Shown here in pieces: positions 52,460 to 61,217 of a DNA stretch of 64,000 nt. The notes under the pieces are model-generated. The model saw only the letters and a program-made list of their open reading frames with translations, had not been told where the DNA came from and searched no databases. Origin of the DNA: JAFGAS01 sp963809875 (GTDB taxonomy: Bacteria > Desulfobacterota > Zymogenia > Zymogenales > Zymogenaceae). The translations under genes and the position numbers were made by a program. Each line of letters starts with the position of its first letter. Within the stretch, counting starts at the first letter, position 1. The stretch lies in the NCBI GenBank assembly GCA_963809875.1, contig CAWELC010000005.1:978228-1042227 (forward strand), in the 5' to 3' direction.

Positions 52460-52670
52460 AGTTCTCCGAGCCATATCACCTGTGGATCGATAACGCACGG
52501 TGCGTTATACGCTCTATGGTGACTGGCCGATAGGGTTCGGTTGGAAACGGCCGGGCCTCCCGTGTTTGGAAAGGAGGAAAACCATGAAGTCGAAGCTCGC
52601 CTCGCGTCGGAGTCGTTCCAAAGGCCTTACCAAGAACTATTTCCCGCCCCCGATATGATATCGGGCCTCT
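52460..52670 (+). ncRNA. Candidate small structured transcript
   Basis: Downstream of a TTGACA promoter the sequence holds the perfect hairpin ATAACGCA-CGG-TGCGTTAT (52490-52508). A second possible stem GGCCG / CGGCC follows near 52525-52550, then a 24-codon ORF with a strong ribosome site, and last the palindrome CCCGATAT-G-ATATCGGG (52649-52665) over the stop codon. It could be a leader, a small-protein mRNA or a dual-function RNA. I recognise no RNA family. Boundaries are approximate. Confidence 0.35.
52584..52658 (+). CDS. 24-residue basic peptide ORF
   Basis: The ATG follows AAAGGAGG at 6-bp spacing, one of the best ribosome sites in the window. The product begins MKSKLASRRSRSKG and ends FPPPI, very basic with no hydrophobic helix. 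The stop codon lies in the centre of a perfect palindrome. It may be a regulatory leader peptide or a small RNA-binding or membrane-surface peptide. There is no homology that I can see. Confidence 0.4.
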   Translation: MKSKLASRRSRSKGLTKNYFPPPI

Positions 52671-52925
52671 CAACACAATCTGACGATACCGGATTTTTCG
52701 CGCGCTGAAACGGCGTCTGTCATCGCGTGAAGACTAGGGATACCTGTGCGCCCGTGAGTCGGGCTCGCGCGGTGCCTCATCCAGGCGTTTTGCGCCGTCT
52801 ATCTGCAAAAAGTCCAGGAATCGTTTTACCCTGAGCACGGACACCTTTAGATCGCAGCCGAGGATTAAAGGCATGTCCATGTGCGTTGGGTGGTTTTCTT
52901 TACCAATTTGACAAAAGGAAGAACC

Positions 52926-54530
52926 ATGAGCCATACCCCTGCGAAGAGCAATTACGAAAAAGGTATCAGAGAATTTGTCGTCTCGAAAAATCCCTCCACA
53001 GGTCAGGAGCTGGGAGTATCAAAGCTTAACAGTGCCGAAGATGTGCGTCTGGCCGTCGAGAAGGCCAGGAAGGTACAGCCCCTCTGGGCCGCGACGACGA
53101 TCAAGGAGCGAGCCAGGGTGATGACCAGGGTGCGGGACTACATCGTCGAACACGCCGATGAGATCGCCCGGATCGTCAGTCTCGACAACGGGAAAACCCT
53201 GACGGATGCCATGATCGCTGAGGTATTTGGGGCGGCGATGGCGGCAAACTATTATTCGAAAAATACGAAACGCCTGCTCAAGGATACGGGCATAAAACCG
53301 GCGCTTATGATGCTGGCCTATAAGAAGAGCAAAATCGTCCGCGTGCCCTGGGGCGTCGTGGGGATCATTTCGCCATGGAATTACCCCTTCACGATCCCGT
53401 TTGTAGAGATCGTTATGGCCCTTATGGCGGGGAATGCGGTCGTATTGAAGGTCGCCACCGAGACCCAACAGGTCGGCCGGGCGCTGGAGAAATGTTTCGC
53501 CTCTGTCGGGCTTCCGGACGGGATCTTTACCCACGTCAACCTGCCGGGGAGAATCGCGGGGGACGCGTTTCTGTCGGCGGGCATTGACAAGCTCTTTTTC
53601 ACCGGGAGCGTCGCGGTCGGCAAGGAGTTAATGGCACTGGCGGCCAAGACCCTGACGCCGCTCTCCCTGGAATTGGGTGGAAATGATCCAATGCTGGTAT
53701 GCCCCGACGCGAACCTCTATCGCGCTGCGACGGGGGCGGTATGGGCCGGCTTCTCCAATACGGGTCAAACCTGCGCCGCGGTGGAGCGCGTCTATGTCCA
53801 CAAGGACGTCTACGATACCTTCATGGGGCTGTTGATAAAGCAAGTGGAGTCGATTAGAGTGGGATCCGACGGCTTTAACGTTGATATCGGCGCAATGACC
53901 ACCACTCATCAAATGGAGACGGTCAAGAAACATATCGCGGACGCCCTCGGTAAGGGGGCGGTCGTCGCGGCACAGTCCACGTATCCGAAGAGCTCACCAG
54001 GCAACTTTCTTCCCGCAACGTTGCTTGCCAACGTCGACCACTCGATGGCCGTGATGCGGGAAGAGACCTTCGGCCCGGTGCTCGGCGTCATGAAGGTAAA
54101 CGACATGGATGAGGCCGTTAAACTGGCCAACGATTCGAACCTCGGCCTCACCGCGTCGGTCTGGTCAAAAAACCGGAAATACGCGGAGTCCCTGGCGCGT
54201 AGGATTCAGTCGGGCGTGGTCATGATAAATGACCACATGATGAGCAGCGGCCTGGCCGAGACGCCCTGGGGAGGGTTTAAGGAATCGGGACTGGGCAGGA
54301 CACATGGAGAGCTCGGGATGATGGAGATGACCCAGCCGATATGCATCGTGCATGATTATCTCCCCGGAGTCCAGAGAAACATGTGGTGGTACCCGAGCAG
54401 TAAAGAGATCCACGACGGAATAAAGGGGATGATGGAATTTCTGTTCTCTCATAACCTTATCAAGCGAATGACGGGGGGGATCAAGGTGACCAAGCTCTTC
54501 ATGCGGTCGTTTACTAAAGAGCCGCAGTAG
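52926..54530 (+). CDS. NAD(P)+-dependent aldehyde dehydrogenase
   Basis: This 534-residue ALDH oxidises an aldehyde to its acid. Catalytic residues are in place with normal spacing: general base E249 (LELGGNDP) and nucleophile C283 (NTGQTCAA), and FTGSVAVG forms the cofactor loop. A C-terminal extension of about 50 residues (KGMMEFLFSHNL and KLFMRSF) is amphipathic and could bind the membrane, as in long-chain fatty aldehyde dehydrogenases. The start at 52926 has AAAGGAAG upstream; the open frame extends 15 codons further. It is monocistronic with a strong terminator. Substrate is unknown. Confidence 0.92.
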   Translation: MSHTPAKSNYEKGIREFVVSKNPSTGQELGVSKLNSAEDVRLAVEKARKVQPLWAATTIKERARVMTRVRDYIVEHADEIARIVSLDNGKTLTDAMIAEVFGAAMAANYYSKNTKRLLKDTGIKPALMMLAYKKSKIVRVPWGVVGIISPWNYPFTIPFVEIVMALMAGNAVVLKVATETQQVGRALEKCFASVGLPDGIFTHVNLPGRIAGDAFLSAGIDKLFFTGSVAVGKELMALAAKTLTPLSLELGGNDPMLVCPDANLYRAATGAVWAGFSNTGQTCAAVERVYVHKDVYDTFMGLLIKQVESIRVGSDGFNVDIGAMTTTHQMETVKKHIADALGKGAVVAAQSTYPKSSPGNFLPATLLANVDHSMAVMREETFGPVLGVMKVNDMDEAVKLANDSNLGLTASVWSKNRKYAESLARRIQSGVVMINDHMMSSGLAETPWGGFKESGLGRTHGELGMMEMTQPICIVHDYLPGVQRNMWWYPSSKEIHDGIKGMMEFLFSHNLIKRMTGGIKVTKLFMRSFTKEPQ

Positions 54531-54608
54531 GTGCCGCGATAAAGCATCTCCGATAGGAAGGGAGATGTCAGACCTCGAGGGTAAGAGATGACTCTCCGTC
54601 AGCGAATC

Positions 54609-54647
54609 GGGGGTTTGGTCTTAAGAGACCAGACCCCCTCTTTTTTT
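54609..54647 (+). terminator. Rho-independent terminator of the aldehyde dehydrogenase gene
   Basis: A 13-bp stem with one G-T pair (GGGGGTTTGGTCT / AGACCAGACCCCC) and loop TAAG is followed by TCTTTTTTT. A smaller hairpin CATCTCC / GGAGATG lies upstream at 54545-54567. Confidence 0.92.
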
Positions 54648-54804
54648 GTCATGCTCACCACAGAGGGTGGTGCTTTCAGTAAACAAGTAGGGAAGTACAA
54701 GAGGTGTCAGCAAGCAATTGGCAGCTCAGGTCCCGCGATGCTGCTGAACGCATAACGGTGCCGGCTTATTCCGATTTCGCTGGAGATTACCGGCACCGCG
54801 TCGG

Positions 54805-55707
54805 TCACTCGGGCACGACAAAGACCTCTTCCGGGGCGATGTTGACGATCAGGATGCCCGCGGCTACGAAAACGAGACTCACCAGGAGCCTCGTCGAAAA
54901 CGGGTCCCCCATGAAGATGATCCCCAGTGCCACTGCGGCAATCGGCATAATGAAGACGAAGACCGACAGATGGCTTGCCTTGTATCTCAGCAATAGCTTC
55001 GTCCACCCTATATAGCCGTATCCGGCCACGATCACTGACTGGAAAAAGAGAGAAATGAGGACAGAGGCGTTAAGTGACTGAGTCGTGTGCACTTCAAAAA
55101 TCAGATAAAAGATCAGGAAGATGAAGATACTGATGACCATCGGGTGGAGCACGAGGGGTATCGAGTGCCAGTCGTCCGTGAAGCGTTTGATATAGATTGT
55201 CTGGGCCGCCCAGAGAAAGGAGGAGCCCATAATGAGGGCGTCTCCCAGGAAGTTGACGGATTCGATCGTGCCGTGTGCGGAAAAGAGCAGAGAAACCCCG
55301 ACGAAGGCAAGGACGATCCCCGCGACCTTACGTATCGTCAAGCGGTCGTTGGGGAGAAGAAAATGCGCCATAATCGCGACAAAGAAGGGTTGGGTATTCA
55401 TGAGGACGCCCGCGTGGGATACCGTTGTATAGGTGATCCCGACGTAGAAGACGGCCATCTGAAACCCAAATATGAGTCCCATCGCCACGACATGACCCCA
55501 TTCTCGTCCGGAAAGACTGATGGGGATTCCCTTGAATCGAGCATAGAAGAGGATGATAATCGAGGCGACCAAAAAACGGATCATCACACAGGCGTAGGGT
55601 GACAGGCCGAACAGGGAAAGCTTGATTGCCAGGGCGTTTGAGCCGAACAGCAGGCACAAAAAAACCGCGAGAGCGGCCCCCTGAGCGTCCATGGATTTCT
55701 CAGTCAT
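54805..55707 (-). CDS. EamA/DMT-family transporter
   Basis: This 300-residue inner-membrane protein has ten helices in two EamA repeats (about 10-140 and 155-290), with the usual LLFGSNALAIK and SHAGVLMNTQPFFVAIMA signatures. Members export amino acids, nucleosides or other metabolites; the substrate cannot be inferred. The ATG at 55707 and another five codons later both have weak ribosome sites. It is transcribed toward the terminator of the aldehyde dehydrogenase. Confidence 0.88.
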   Translation of the reverse strand: MTEKSMDAQGAALAVFLCLLFGSNALAIKLSLFGLSPYACVMIRFLVASIIILFYARFKGIPISLSGREWGHVVAMGLIFGFQMAVFYVGITYTTVSHAGVLMNTQPFFVAIMAHFLLPNDRLTIRKVAGIVLAFVGVSLLFSAHGTIESVNFLGDALIMGSSFLWAAQTIYIKRFTDDWHSIPLVLHPMVISIFIFLIFYLIFEVHTTQSLNASVLISLFFQSVIVAGYGYIGWTKLLLRYKASHLSVFVFIMPIAAVALGIIFMGDPFSTRLLVSLVFVAAGILIVNIAPEEVFVVPE

Positions 55708-55774
55708 AATCGCTTTCGATCTGCGTGGAGCGCGAGGAGAATCTCGGCGGCCGAGTCGGCCGAGTTGAAGTAGA

Positions 55775-55807
55775 ATAGGGGGGATGCTCCAGGTTTATCC
55801 CCCCTAT
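55775..55807 (-). terminator. Hairpin after the PBP1A gene
   Basis: A perfect 11-bp stem ATAGGGGGGAT / ATCCCCCCTAT with an 11-base loop lies 23 bp after the PBP1A stop. The T-run on the minus strand is weak (TCTACTTC). Confidence 0.6.
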
Positions 55808-55829
55808 ATCCGTGTCTATTACGTATCTT

Positions 55830-58241
55830 CTAGAGGCCCAGGTCTTCCTTCCAGAATCGGCTCCCCTCGGATGGCCTGCCGTATTCACCTCCGGTCGTCG
55901 GAAGGCTGTCACTCTTGAAGCACTCCATCAGTGCGCCCATCGATTCGTCCGTCGCAAGGCCGCCGGTTTCCGGATCGATGGGCTCAAAGACGACCCCCTC
56001 CGGGATCGGGAACGTTTCTATGGGCATGCCCTTGACGGCATCCTGCATGAAATCGAGCCAAATAGGGGCGGCGGCCCTTGAGCCTGTCTCGTAACGGCCG
56101 ATCGTCTTTTCGTCGTCAAAGCCAACCCACACGCCGCTGGTCAGCTGCGGGACGTAGCCCATGAACCAGGCGTCGATATATTCATCGGTCGTTCCGGTCT
56201 TTCCGGCGCAGGGGCGTCCGATGGCCCTGACCTGGCTACCTGTTCCCGCCTGGACGACACTCTCCATGAGGCTTGTCATGATGTAGGCGGTGGCGGCGGA
56301 GATAACCGGTTCGGACTTCGGAAAATTCTCCTCCAGGACTTTTCCATCGCGATCAACGATCTTCGTGACGAATATCGGCTCTACGCGCTTGCCACCGTTG
56401 TTAAAGACGCAGTAGACGCCGGTAAGCTCCTGCAGTGAGACGCCGATGGAGCCCAGCGCGATGGACGGGACCGGGTCCAGCGGCGAGGTAATGCCGAGAC
56501 GTTTGGCGTAGTCCACGACATAGTCGGGTCCGATATCCAGGATGATCTTGACCGTTACGATGTTGCGCGAGAGCATCAGGGCCCTACGGAACGAGGTGGG
56601 GCCGTAGAACTCACCGTCGTAGTTCCTCGGCTTCCACACGCCGCCGCGGGAATACTTGTCCTTGTAAACGATCGGAGAGTCGTAGATGATTGTGGCGGGG
56701 GTGTAACCCTTGTCAAGGGCGGCGGAATAGATAATCGGCTTGAAAGACGAGCCGGGCTGACGCCGGGCCATGACGGCCCGGTTAAATTCGCTCCGGTTGA
56801 AATCGTATCCTCCCACCATTACCCGCACGTAGCCGGTATCGGGTTCCATCGAAAAGACTGCCCCTTCCGCGAGGGGCTCCTGGTCGAGTGCCAGACGATA
56901 GAGGCCGCTGCCTTCGTCGCGGCTCTTTATTGAAACAAGTATAATGTCGCCCCTGGAGAGGGCCGACGAGGGTTTGCTGATGCCGTATGAGGGGACGCCG
57001 GGATTGAAATCCCGTGCCCAGTTCATGTCCGAAAGGGCGATCGTTCCCTCAAAATTCCCGAGGTTGACGGTGACGAGGTTCTTGGCGTCGTCCACCTTGG
57101 TTACGAGCCCCTTATAGCTGTTTCCCGTTGTCAACGGGTCGGTACCGTATTTCTCCTGAAGCTCCGTCACGAACTTCTGGGCGTCTTCTCCCGTCAGATT
57201 ATCGATGGCGCCGCGCCACCCCTGCCGCTTATCGAGCTCTTTGAGACCCTTCCTCAGGGCTTCTTCGGCGTATCGATGCATATCGACGTCGGCAGTAGTG
57301 TAGACCGTGAGCCCCTCACGGTAGAGTGCGGTCGAGCCATATTTATCCTCGACGTACCTGCGCACGTATTCCGAGAAATAGGGGCACTTTTCCTTGGTAG
57401 GATTATCAATCGGCTTGAGGGCGATCTCGGTATCGAGGGCCTCTTTCATCTCCCCGTCGGTGATAAAGTGCTCCTTTACCATCATGGAAAGGACGTATCT
57501 CTGACGTTCCTTGGCCTTATCCCAGTGCTTGTAAGGGGAGAAGGCGTCCGGAGCCTTGGGGAGTCCCGCAAGGAGGGTTGATTCGGCCAGGTTGAGCTCT
57601 TCGACCGGTTTTCCGAAGTAGACCTCCGAAGCCGCCTCCACGCCATAGGCGCCGTAGCCGAGATATATTTGGTTGAGATAGAGGTAAAGTATCTCTTCCT
57701 TATTCAGATAGTTCTCAATCCGATAGGCAAGGATCGCTTCCTTGATCTTTCTCGTGAAATCGACGTGGGGGGTAAGGAGAAGCGTCTTGATGAGCTGTTG
57801 GGTAATGGTACTGCCGCCCTCCACGATCCGTCCCGCTTCCAGGTTATGGATAAAGGCGCGGATGATCCCGCGGATGTCTATGCCGGGGTGCCTGAAAAAG
57901 CCGCCGTCTTCCGCGGCGACGAAGGCCAGGACCAGCGTCTTGGGAATCTTTGCGTAGGGGACGACGATACGCCGCTCCACGAAATACTCTCCGACGAGAT
58001 CTCCCTTATCGCCATATACCTTCGTGATGATACTCGGTCGGTAATCCTTCAGGGCGGACTCGCTCGGAAGATCGCTGGAGAAAAAGAAGTAGGCCCCAAG
58101 GACAACCGAGGTGGTCAGCACCAAAAAGACAAGGGTAATGAACAGGAAGATCGACAGCGCCATCCTTCTTTTGGTTGACTTGGTGTCGGAGAGCATCATC
58201 AGGCTCTCTTCCGAAGAGATGTATCCTTTGGGTTTTGGCAT
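55830..58241 (-). CDS. mrcA: Class A penicillin-binding protein 1A (transglycosylase/transpeptidase)
   Basis: This 803-residue bifunctional peptidoglycan synthase has a cytoplasmic tail, one membrane helix (about 28-50) and a GT51 glycosyltransferase with catalytic Glu in AAEDGGFFRHPG and EGGSTITQQL. An inserted OB-like domain precedes the transpeptidase, which has SSFK (in QPGSSFKP), SRN and KTGTT. The ATG at 58241 is chosen because a TATAAT box overlaps the alternative TTG at 58274. The DNA encoding the first strand of the TG domain and all catalytic motifs is intact. It has its own promoter, distinct from the chaperone genes behind it. Confidence 0.94.
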   Translation of the reverse strand: MPKPKGYISSEESLMMLSDTKSTKRRMALSIFLFITLVFLVLTTSVVLGAYFFFSSDLPSESALKDYRPSIITKVYGDKGDLVGEYFVERRIVVPYAKIPKTLVLAFVAAEDGGFFRHPGIDIRGIIRAFIHNLEAGRIVEGGSTITQQLIKTLLLTPHVDFTRKIKEAILAYRIENYLNKEEILYLYLNQIYLGYGAYGVEAASEVYFGKPVEELNLAESTLLAGLPKAPDAFSPYKHWDKAKERQRYVLSMMVKEHFITDGEMKEALDTEIALKPIDNPTKEKCPYFSEYVRRYVEDKYGSTALYREGLTVYTTADVDMHRYAEEALRKGLKELDKRQGWRGAIDNLTGEDAQKFVTELQEKYGTDPLTTGNSYKGLVTKVDDAKNLVTVNLGNFEGTIALSDMNWARDFNPGVPSYGISKPSSALSRGDIILVSIKSRDEGSGLYRLALDQEPLAEGAVFSMEPDTGYVRVMVGGYDFNRSEFNRAVMARRQPGSSFKPIIYSAALDKGYTPATIIYDSPIVYKDKYSRGGVWKPRNYDGEFYGPTSFRRALMLSRNIVTVKIILDIGPDYVVDYAKRLGITSPLDPVPSIALGSIGVSLQELTGVYCVFNNGGKRVEPIFVTKIVDRDGKVLEENFPKSEPVISAATAYIMTSLMESVVQAGTGSQVRAIGRPCAGKTGTTDEYIDAWFMGYVPQLTSGVWVGFDDEKTIGRYETGSRAAAPIWLDFMQDAVKGMPIETFPIPEGVVFEPIDPETGGLATDESMGALMECFKSDSLPTTGGEYGRPSEGSRFWKEDLGL

Positions 58242-58273
58242 TTCACGTTGGGGTAATCTGAACTTTGATTTCA

Positions 58274-58302
58274 ATTATATCACTCTTCCGTTGATGGTTC
58301 AA
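58274..58302 (-). promoter_or_regulatory. Sigma-70 promoter of the PBP1A gene
   Basis: On the minus strand TTGAAC (58297-58302) and a perfect TATAAT (58274-58279) are separated by 17 bp. Transcription would start about 26 nt before the ATG. Confidence 0.7.
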
Positions 58303-58355
58303 TCAGTATGTTTTTGACATCCCGGATACGCTTTCTGTTCCCGGAAAAGAAATCC

Positions 58356-59336
58356 CTACAGCATTTTTTGGACGAACGCGGAGGTTCTGAGGTCCTTCAT
58401 CCAGCGGTCGAAATAGGACATGGTTTTTTCCCGTCTGAGAATCGCGGTAATCTCCGGTTGCACGTCGGCGACGGTAATGTTCGCGATAGGTCGGGATTCA
58501 GTGACCTTGAAGATGATGAAGCCGTTCTCTGTTCCGACTACATCGCTGACCTGTCCGATGTTCATCTTGTTGAGAAGAGCAACGAAACCGGGATCGAGGG
58601 TGTTTCCCTGGATGAAGCCCATATCGCCGCCCTTTTCGGCGTCGGGTGCCATGGAGTATTCCTTTGCCATCGTCTCGAACGAGGCCCCTGAGAGCAGCTT
58701 GTTATGGACCATATCGGCCTTGCTTCGAATCTCGACGGCGATCGACTCCGTCGCATCGCGAGGGATAGGGAAGACGATCTCACTGATGCGATACTCCTTT
58801 CGATCTTTGAAGTCGGCGTTGTGTTCTTTGAAATAGTTGGCGACCTCTTCATCGCTTACGATGATGTGGGACGAGAGCTTCTTGGAAATGAGCTGCTCCT
58901 TCTTGATCGAGTATTCGACCTCGCTTCGATATTCCTCGTACGTCATGCCCTTCGTGGCAAGGAGCTGAATCAAATCCTGTTTGTTCATTCCATTCATCTT
59001 AAGTTGTTCGGTGATGGACCGATCGACGTCGACCGAGGTGATATCCAGCCCGTATTCTTTGACGGCCTGATCAAGAAGTTTTTTCATGATGATCTGTTCC
59101 AGAACGATGTCTCGAGCCTCACCAACGGTCATGCCATTCGTGAGTACGGTTGCCGGGTTGCCCTTCACATCGTCGCCGCCCTCTGAGTTCAATTCGCTTA
59201 ACGTAATTACATCGTTGTTGACGATAGCGATTACCCTATCGTTGACCTCTACGGCATATGCCGAAAAGGCGATGGAAACGCCGATAATGAGGGATGCACA
59301 TACCGCGCTGATCAGCAATATCTTGCCTCTGCTCAT
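58356..59336 (-). CDS. surA: SurA-type periplasmic peptidyl-prolyl isomerase/chaperone
   Basis: This 326-residue protein has a Sec signal (helix to about 25, cleavage after AYA), a SurA N-terminal helical domain (DRVIAIVNNDVITLSEL) and one parvulin domain (about 165-280, EKGGDMGFIQGNTLDP and FIIFKVTESR). It assists folding of outer-membrane proteins. The start at 59336 has GGAGGTG at ideal spacing; an ATG 4 codons upstream does not. It is the last of three related genes following mfd. Confidence 0.9.
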   Translation of the reverse strand: MSRGKILLISAVCASLIIGVSIAFSAYAVEVNDRVIAIVNNDVITLSELNSEGGDDVKGNPATVLTNGMTVGEARDIVLEQIIMKKLLDQAVKEYGLDITSVDVDRSITEQLKMNGMNKQDLIQLLATKGMTYEEYRSEVEYSIKKEQLISKKLSSHIIVSDEEVANYFKEHNADFKDRKEYRISEIVFPIPRDATESIAVEIRSKADMVHNKLLSGASFETMAKEYSMAPDAEKGGDMGFIQGNTLDPGFVALLNKMNIGQVSDVVGTENGFIIFKVTESRPIANITVADVQPEITAILRREKTMSYFDRWMKDLRTSAFVQKML

Positions 59337-59380
59337 GAACACCTCCATTGCCTCTCTCTTGTTTGATTTAGCCGGCCCTG

Positions 59381-60358
59381 CTACATCTTGATCTTTTCGA
59401 GAGCCGACGGGTTTACCTCTATTTTCTTATTCTTGCGAATCTGTTCAAACCAGACCCCATATTTTTCTTCCGACTTGGCCCTTTTAAGCTTTTCTTCTAT
59501 CTCGGGCCGTGCTTCCTCCAGGGACAGCATCTTGGCTTCGCGCCGATCGATGAGCTTGAAGATATGAAAGCCATATTCGCTTTCTACCACGCCGGAGACC
59601 TCACCGGGCTTCATTTTAAACGCAACGGCGAAAGCAGGGGGCATCTCATCCTCGCTGAAGTAACCGAGATCCCCGCCCTTTTCGGAGTCGGGAGATATCG
59701 AGTAGGTCTTGGCGAGCTCCGAGAAATCAGTTCCTTTTTTGAGCTCGTCAAGGATTGTCTGGGCCTGTTCCCTGGTCTCGAGCATGATCTGCAAAACCCT
59801 GACGCGCGTGGGCGAATTGTACTGGTCGAGGTGATCGTCATAATACTTCCGGATCTCCTCGGGCGTGACGGTAATGTTGGAGCCCGCAACAGTTTTAACG
59901 AGCTTGTCGAGCATTATTTGATATTCGATCTCCTTTTTCCAGGAGGCGATATCGATGTTTTCCTCCTTCATCCGCGAATTGAAGGTGGCGGTGTCGGGGT
60001 ATTCGCCCATGATCTTGTTAATCTGTTCGTTGATTTCGGACTCGGAGACGGAAATCCCGAGTTTTTTTGCCTCGGTCATGAGAAGCTTCTTTTCTATGAG
60101 CTGATTCAGGAGGTTCATCTTCAGGGTCTTGATCCCGTCCGGGTCGAGAGAATCTCCCTTTGGCAGCTGGGACTTGAGCTTCTCGAGAGCGGACTTATAC
60201 TCTGAGAGCGTGACGGCGGCTCCGTCCACTGTGGCAAGGACCTCGTCCTCCTCACCTCCCTTTTCCCGAAGGCCGCATCCCGATACGAGAGACAACGAGA
60301 TGATCATGAGAATGATGAGAGTGATAAGAGTGATGAGGGTAATTATTCTTCGTTTCAT
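59381..60358 (-). CDS. PpiC/PrsA-type peptidyl-prolyl isomerase lipoprotein
   Basis: This 325-residue lipoprotein has a signal ending in LVSGC and a SurA/PrsA-like helical domain (about 40-175). A parvulin domain follows (about 180-280, EKGGDLGYFSEDEMPP, YGFHIFKLIDRR), then a helical tail. It probably helps envelope protein folding at the membrane. The signal helix contains three tandem LIT units encoded by near-repeated 9-bp DNA. It starts 7 bp after the stop of the preceding paralogue with GAGAAAG as ribosome site. Confidence 0.9.
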   Translation of the reverse strand: MKRRIITLITLITLIILMIISLSLVSGCGLREKGGEEDEVLATVDGAAVTLSEYKSALEKLKSQLPKGDSLDPDGIKTLKMNLLNQLIEKKLLMTEAKKLGISVSESEINEQINKIMGEYPDTATFNSRMKEENIDIASWKKEIEYQIMLDKLVKTVAGSNITVTPEEIRKYYDDHLDQYNSPTRVRVLQIMLETREQAQTILDELKKGTDFSELAKTYSISPDSEKGGDLGYFSEDEMPPAFAVAFKMKPGEVSGVVESEYGFHIFKLIDRREAKMLSLEEARPEIEEKLKRAKSEEKYGVWFEQIRKNKKIEVNPSALEKIKM

Positions 60359-60365
60359 GTCTTTC

Positions 60366-61196
60366 TCACAATTCTTTCAGTAGGTCATCATTTATTTCTA
60401 TCGTGATTCCCTTTTCGAGTTTCTTGACAAAAGTCTCAAAGAACTCTTTTTCCTTCTGGTCGGTAAGAAGCTCGCGTATTATTTTTGACGCCTCATCGTA
60501 GGGGATCGTCTTGGTCGCCTTTGGTCTGTCCAGCCTGATTATGTGGTATCCGAAGTCCGTCTCTATGATGGGGCTGATGTCGCCCGACTTTTGAAGGGCA
60601 AAGAGCGCATCTTCGAACTCCGGTATCATCTGACCCCGGGTGATCTCACCGATGCTTCCGCCCGATTCCGCCCCGGGGCCGATGGAAAATTTCTTGGCCA
60701 GGTTCGAAAAGCTTTCCCCTCGCTTGAGGAGGGCCATGACCATCTCCGCGTCTTCCCGGGTGCGAACCACGATGTAGCTCGCCTCTACCGTCTCCGTGGT
60801 GAATTCGCTCTTATGTGCCTCGTAGTAGTTCTTCACCTCTCTGTCGCTGACGACGGTCTCACCCTCAATCTGTCTGTTGAGCAGCTCGTTGATAAGAAGG
60901 TTGCGGCGGTAGTTTTCGATCTTGTATCGAATCGTCTCGTTGTTCTGAAGTCCCAGGCGGAGGGCTTCCTGGAGAAGCATTTCCCGAACGATGATCTTGT
61001 TGAGAAATTCCTTCTTATCTTCGATGGTCCTCAGGCTGTTCCTCTGAACCTCGGGCAGGTTGTCCTTCTCCCAGAGATATTCGTCAACGGTGACGGTATG
61101 GCCGTCAAAACGAGCCAGGACTTTATCGTCGCTGCACCCCGAAAAGTAGAGGACGAGAAAAAGGACAAAAAAGATTTTTACTGCTCTATGGTTCAT
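60366..61196 (-). CDS. PpiC/PrsA-type peptidyl-prolyl isomerase lipoprotein
   Basis: This 276-residue lipoprotein has lipobox YFSGC and an N-terminal SurA-like helical region (DGHTVTVDEYLWE, LLINELLNRQI). Its parvulin domain (about 135-235) carries ESGGSIGEITRGQMIPEF and FGYHIIRLDR. It is a paralogue of the next two genes and the shortest of the three. It starts 21 bp after the mfd stop with no visible Shine-Dalgarno, so it may depend on translation of mfd. Confidence 0.88.
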   Translation of the reverse strand: MNHRAVKIFFVLFLVLYFSGCSDDKVLARFDGHTVTVDEYLWEKDNLPEVQRNSLRTIEDKKEFLNKIIVREMLLQEALRLGLQNNETIRYKIENYRRNLLINELLNRQIEGETVVSDREVKNYYEAHKSEFTTETVEASYIVVRTREDAEMVMALLKRGESFSNLAKKFSIGPGAESGGSIGEITRGQMIPEFEDALFALQKSGDISPIIETDFGYHIIRLDRPKATKTIPYDEASKIIRELLTDQKEKEFFETFVKKLEKGITIEINDDLLKEL

Positions 61197-61217
61197 CTAC
61201 GACAAAAACATTATTCT

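Larger units (their letters stand above)
52269..52925. other. Intergenic region with divergent promoters and a small transcript
   Basis: The left end holds the promoter of the minus-strand lipid operon. The middle holds a plus-strand promoter, a folded leader and a 24-codon ORF, listed separately. In 52670-52925 I see no supported feature; a 66-codon minus-strand frame there has no ribosome site. Confidence 0.5.

Noticed and set aside
52734..52934. 66-codon minus-strand frame before the aldehyde dehydrogenase
   Set aside because: No ribosome site, no homology and it overlaps the dehydrogenase start region.
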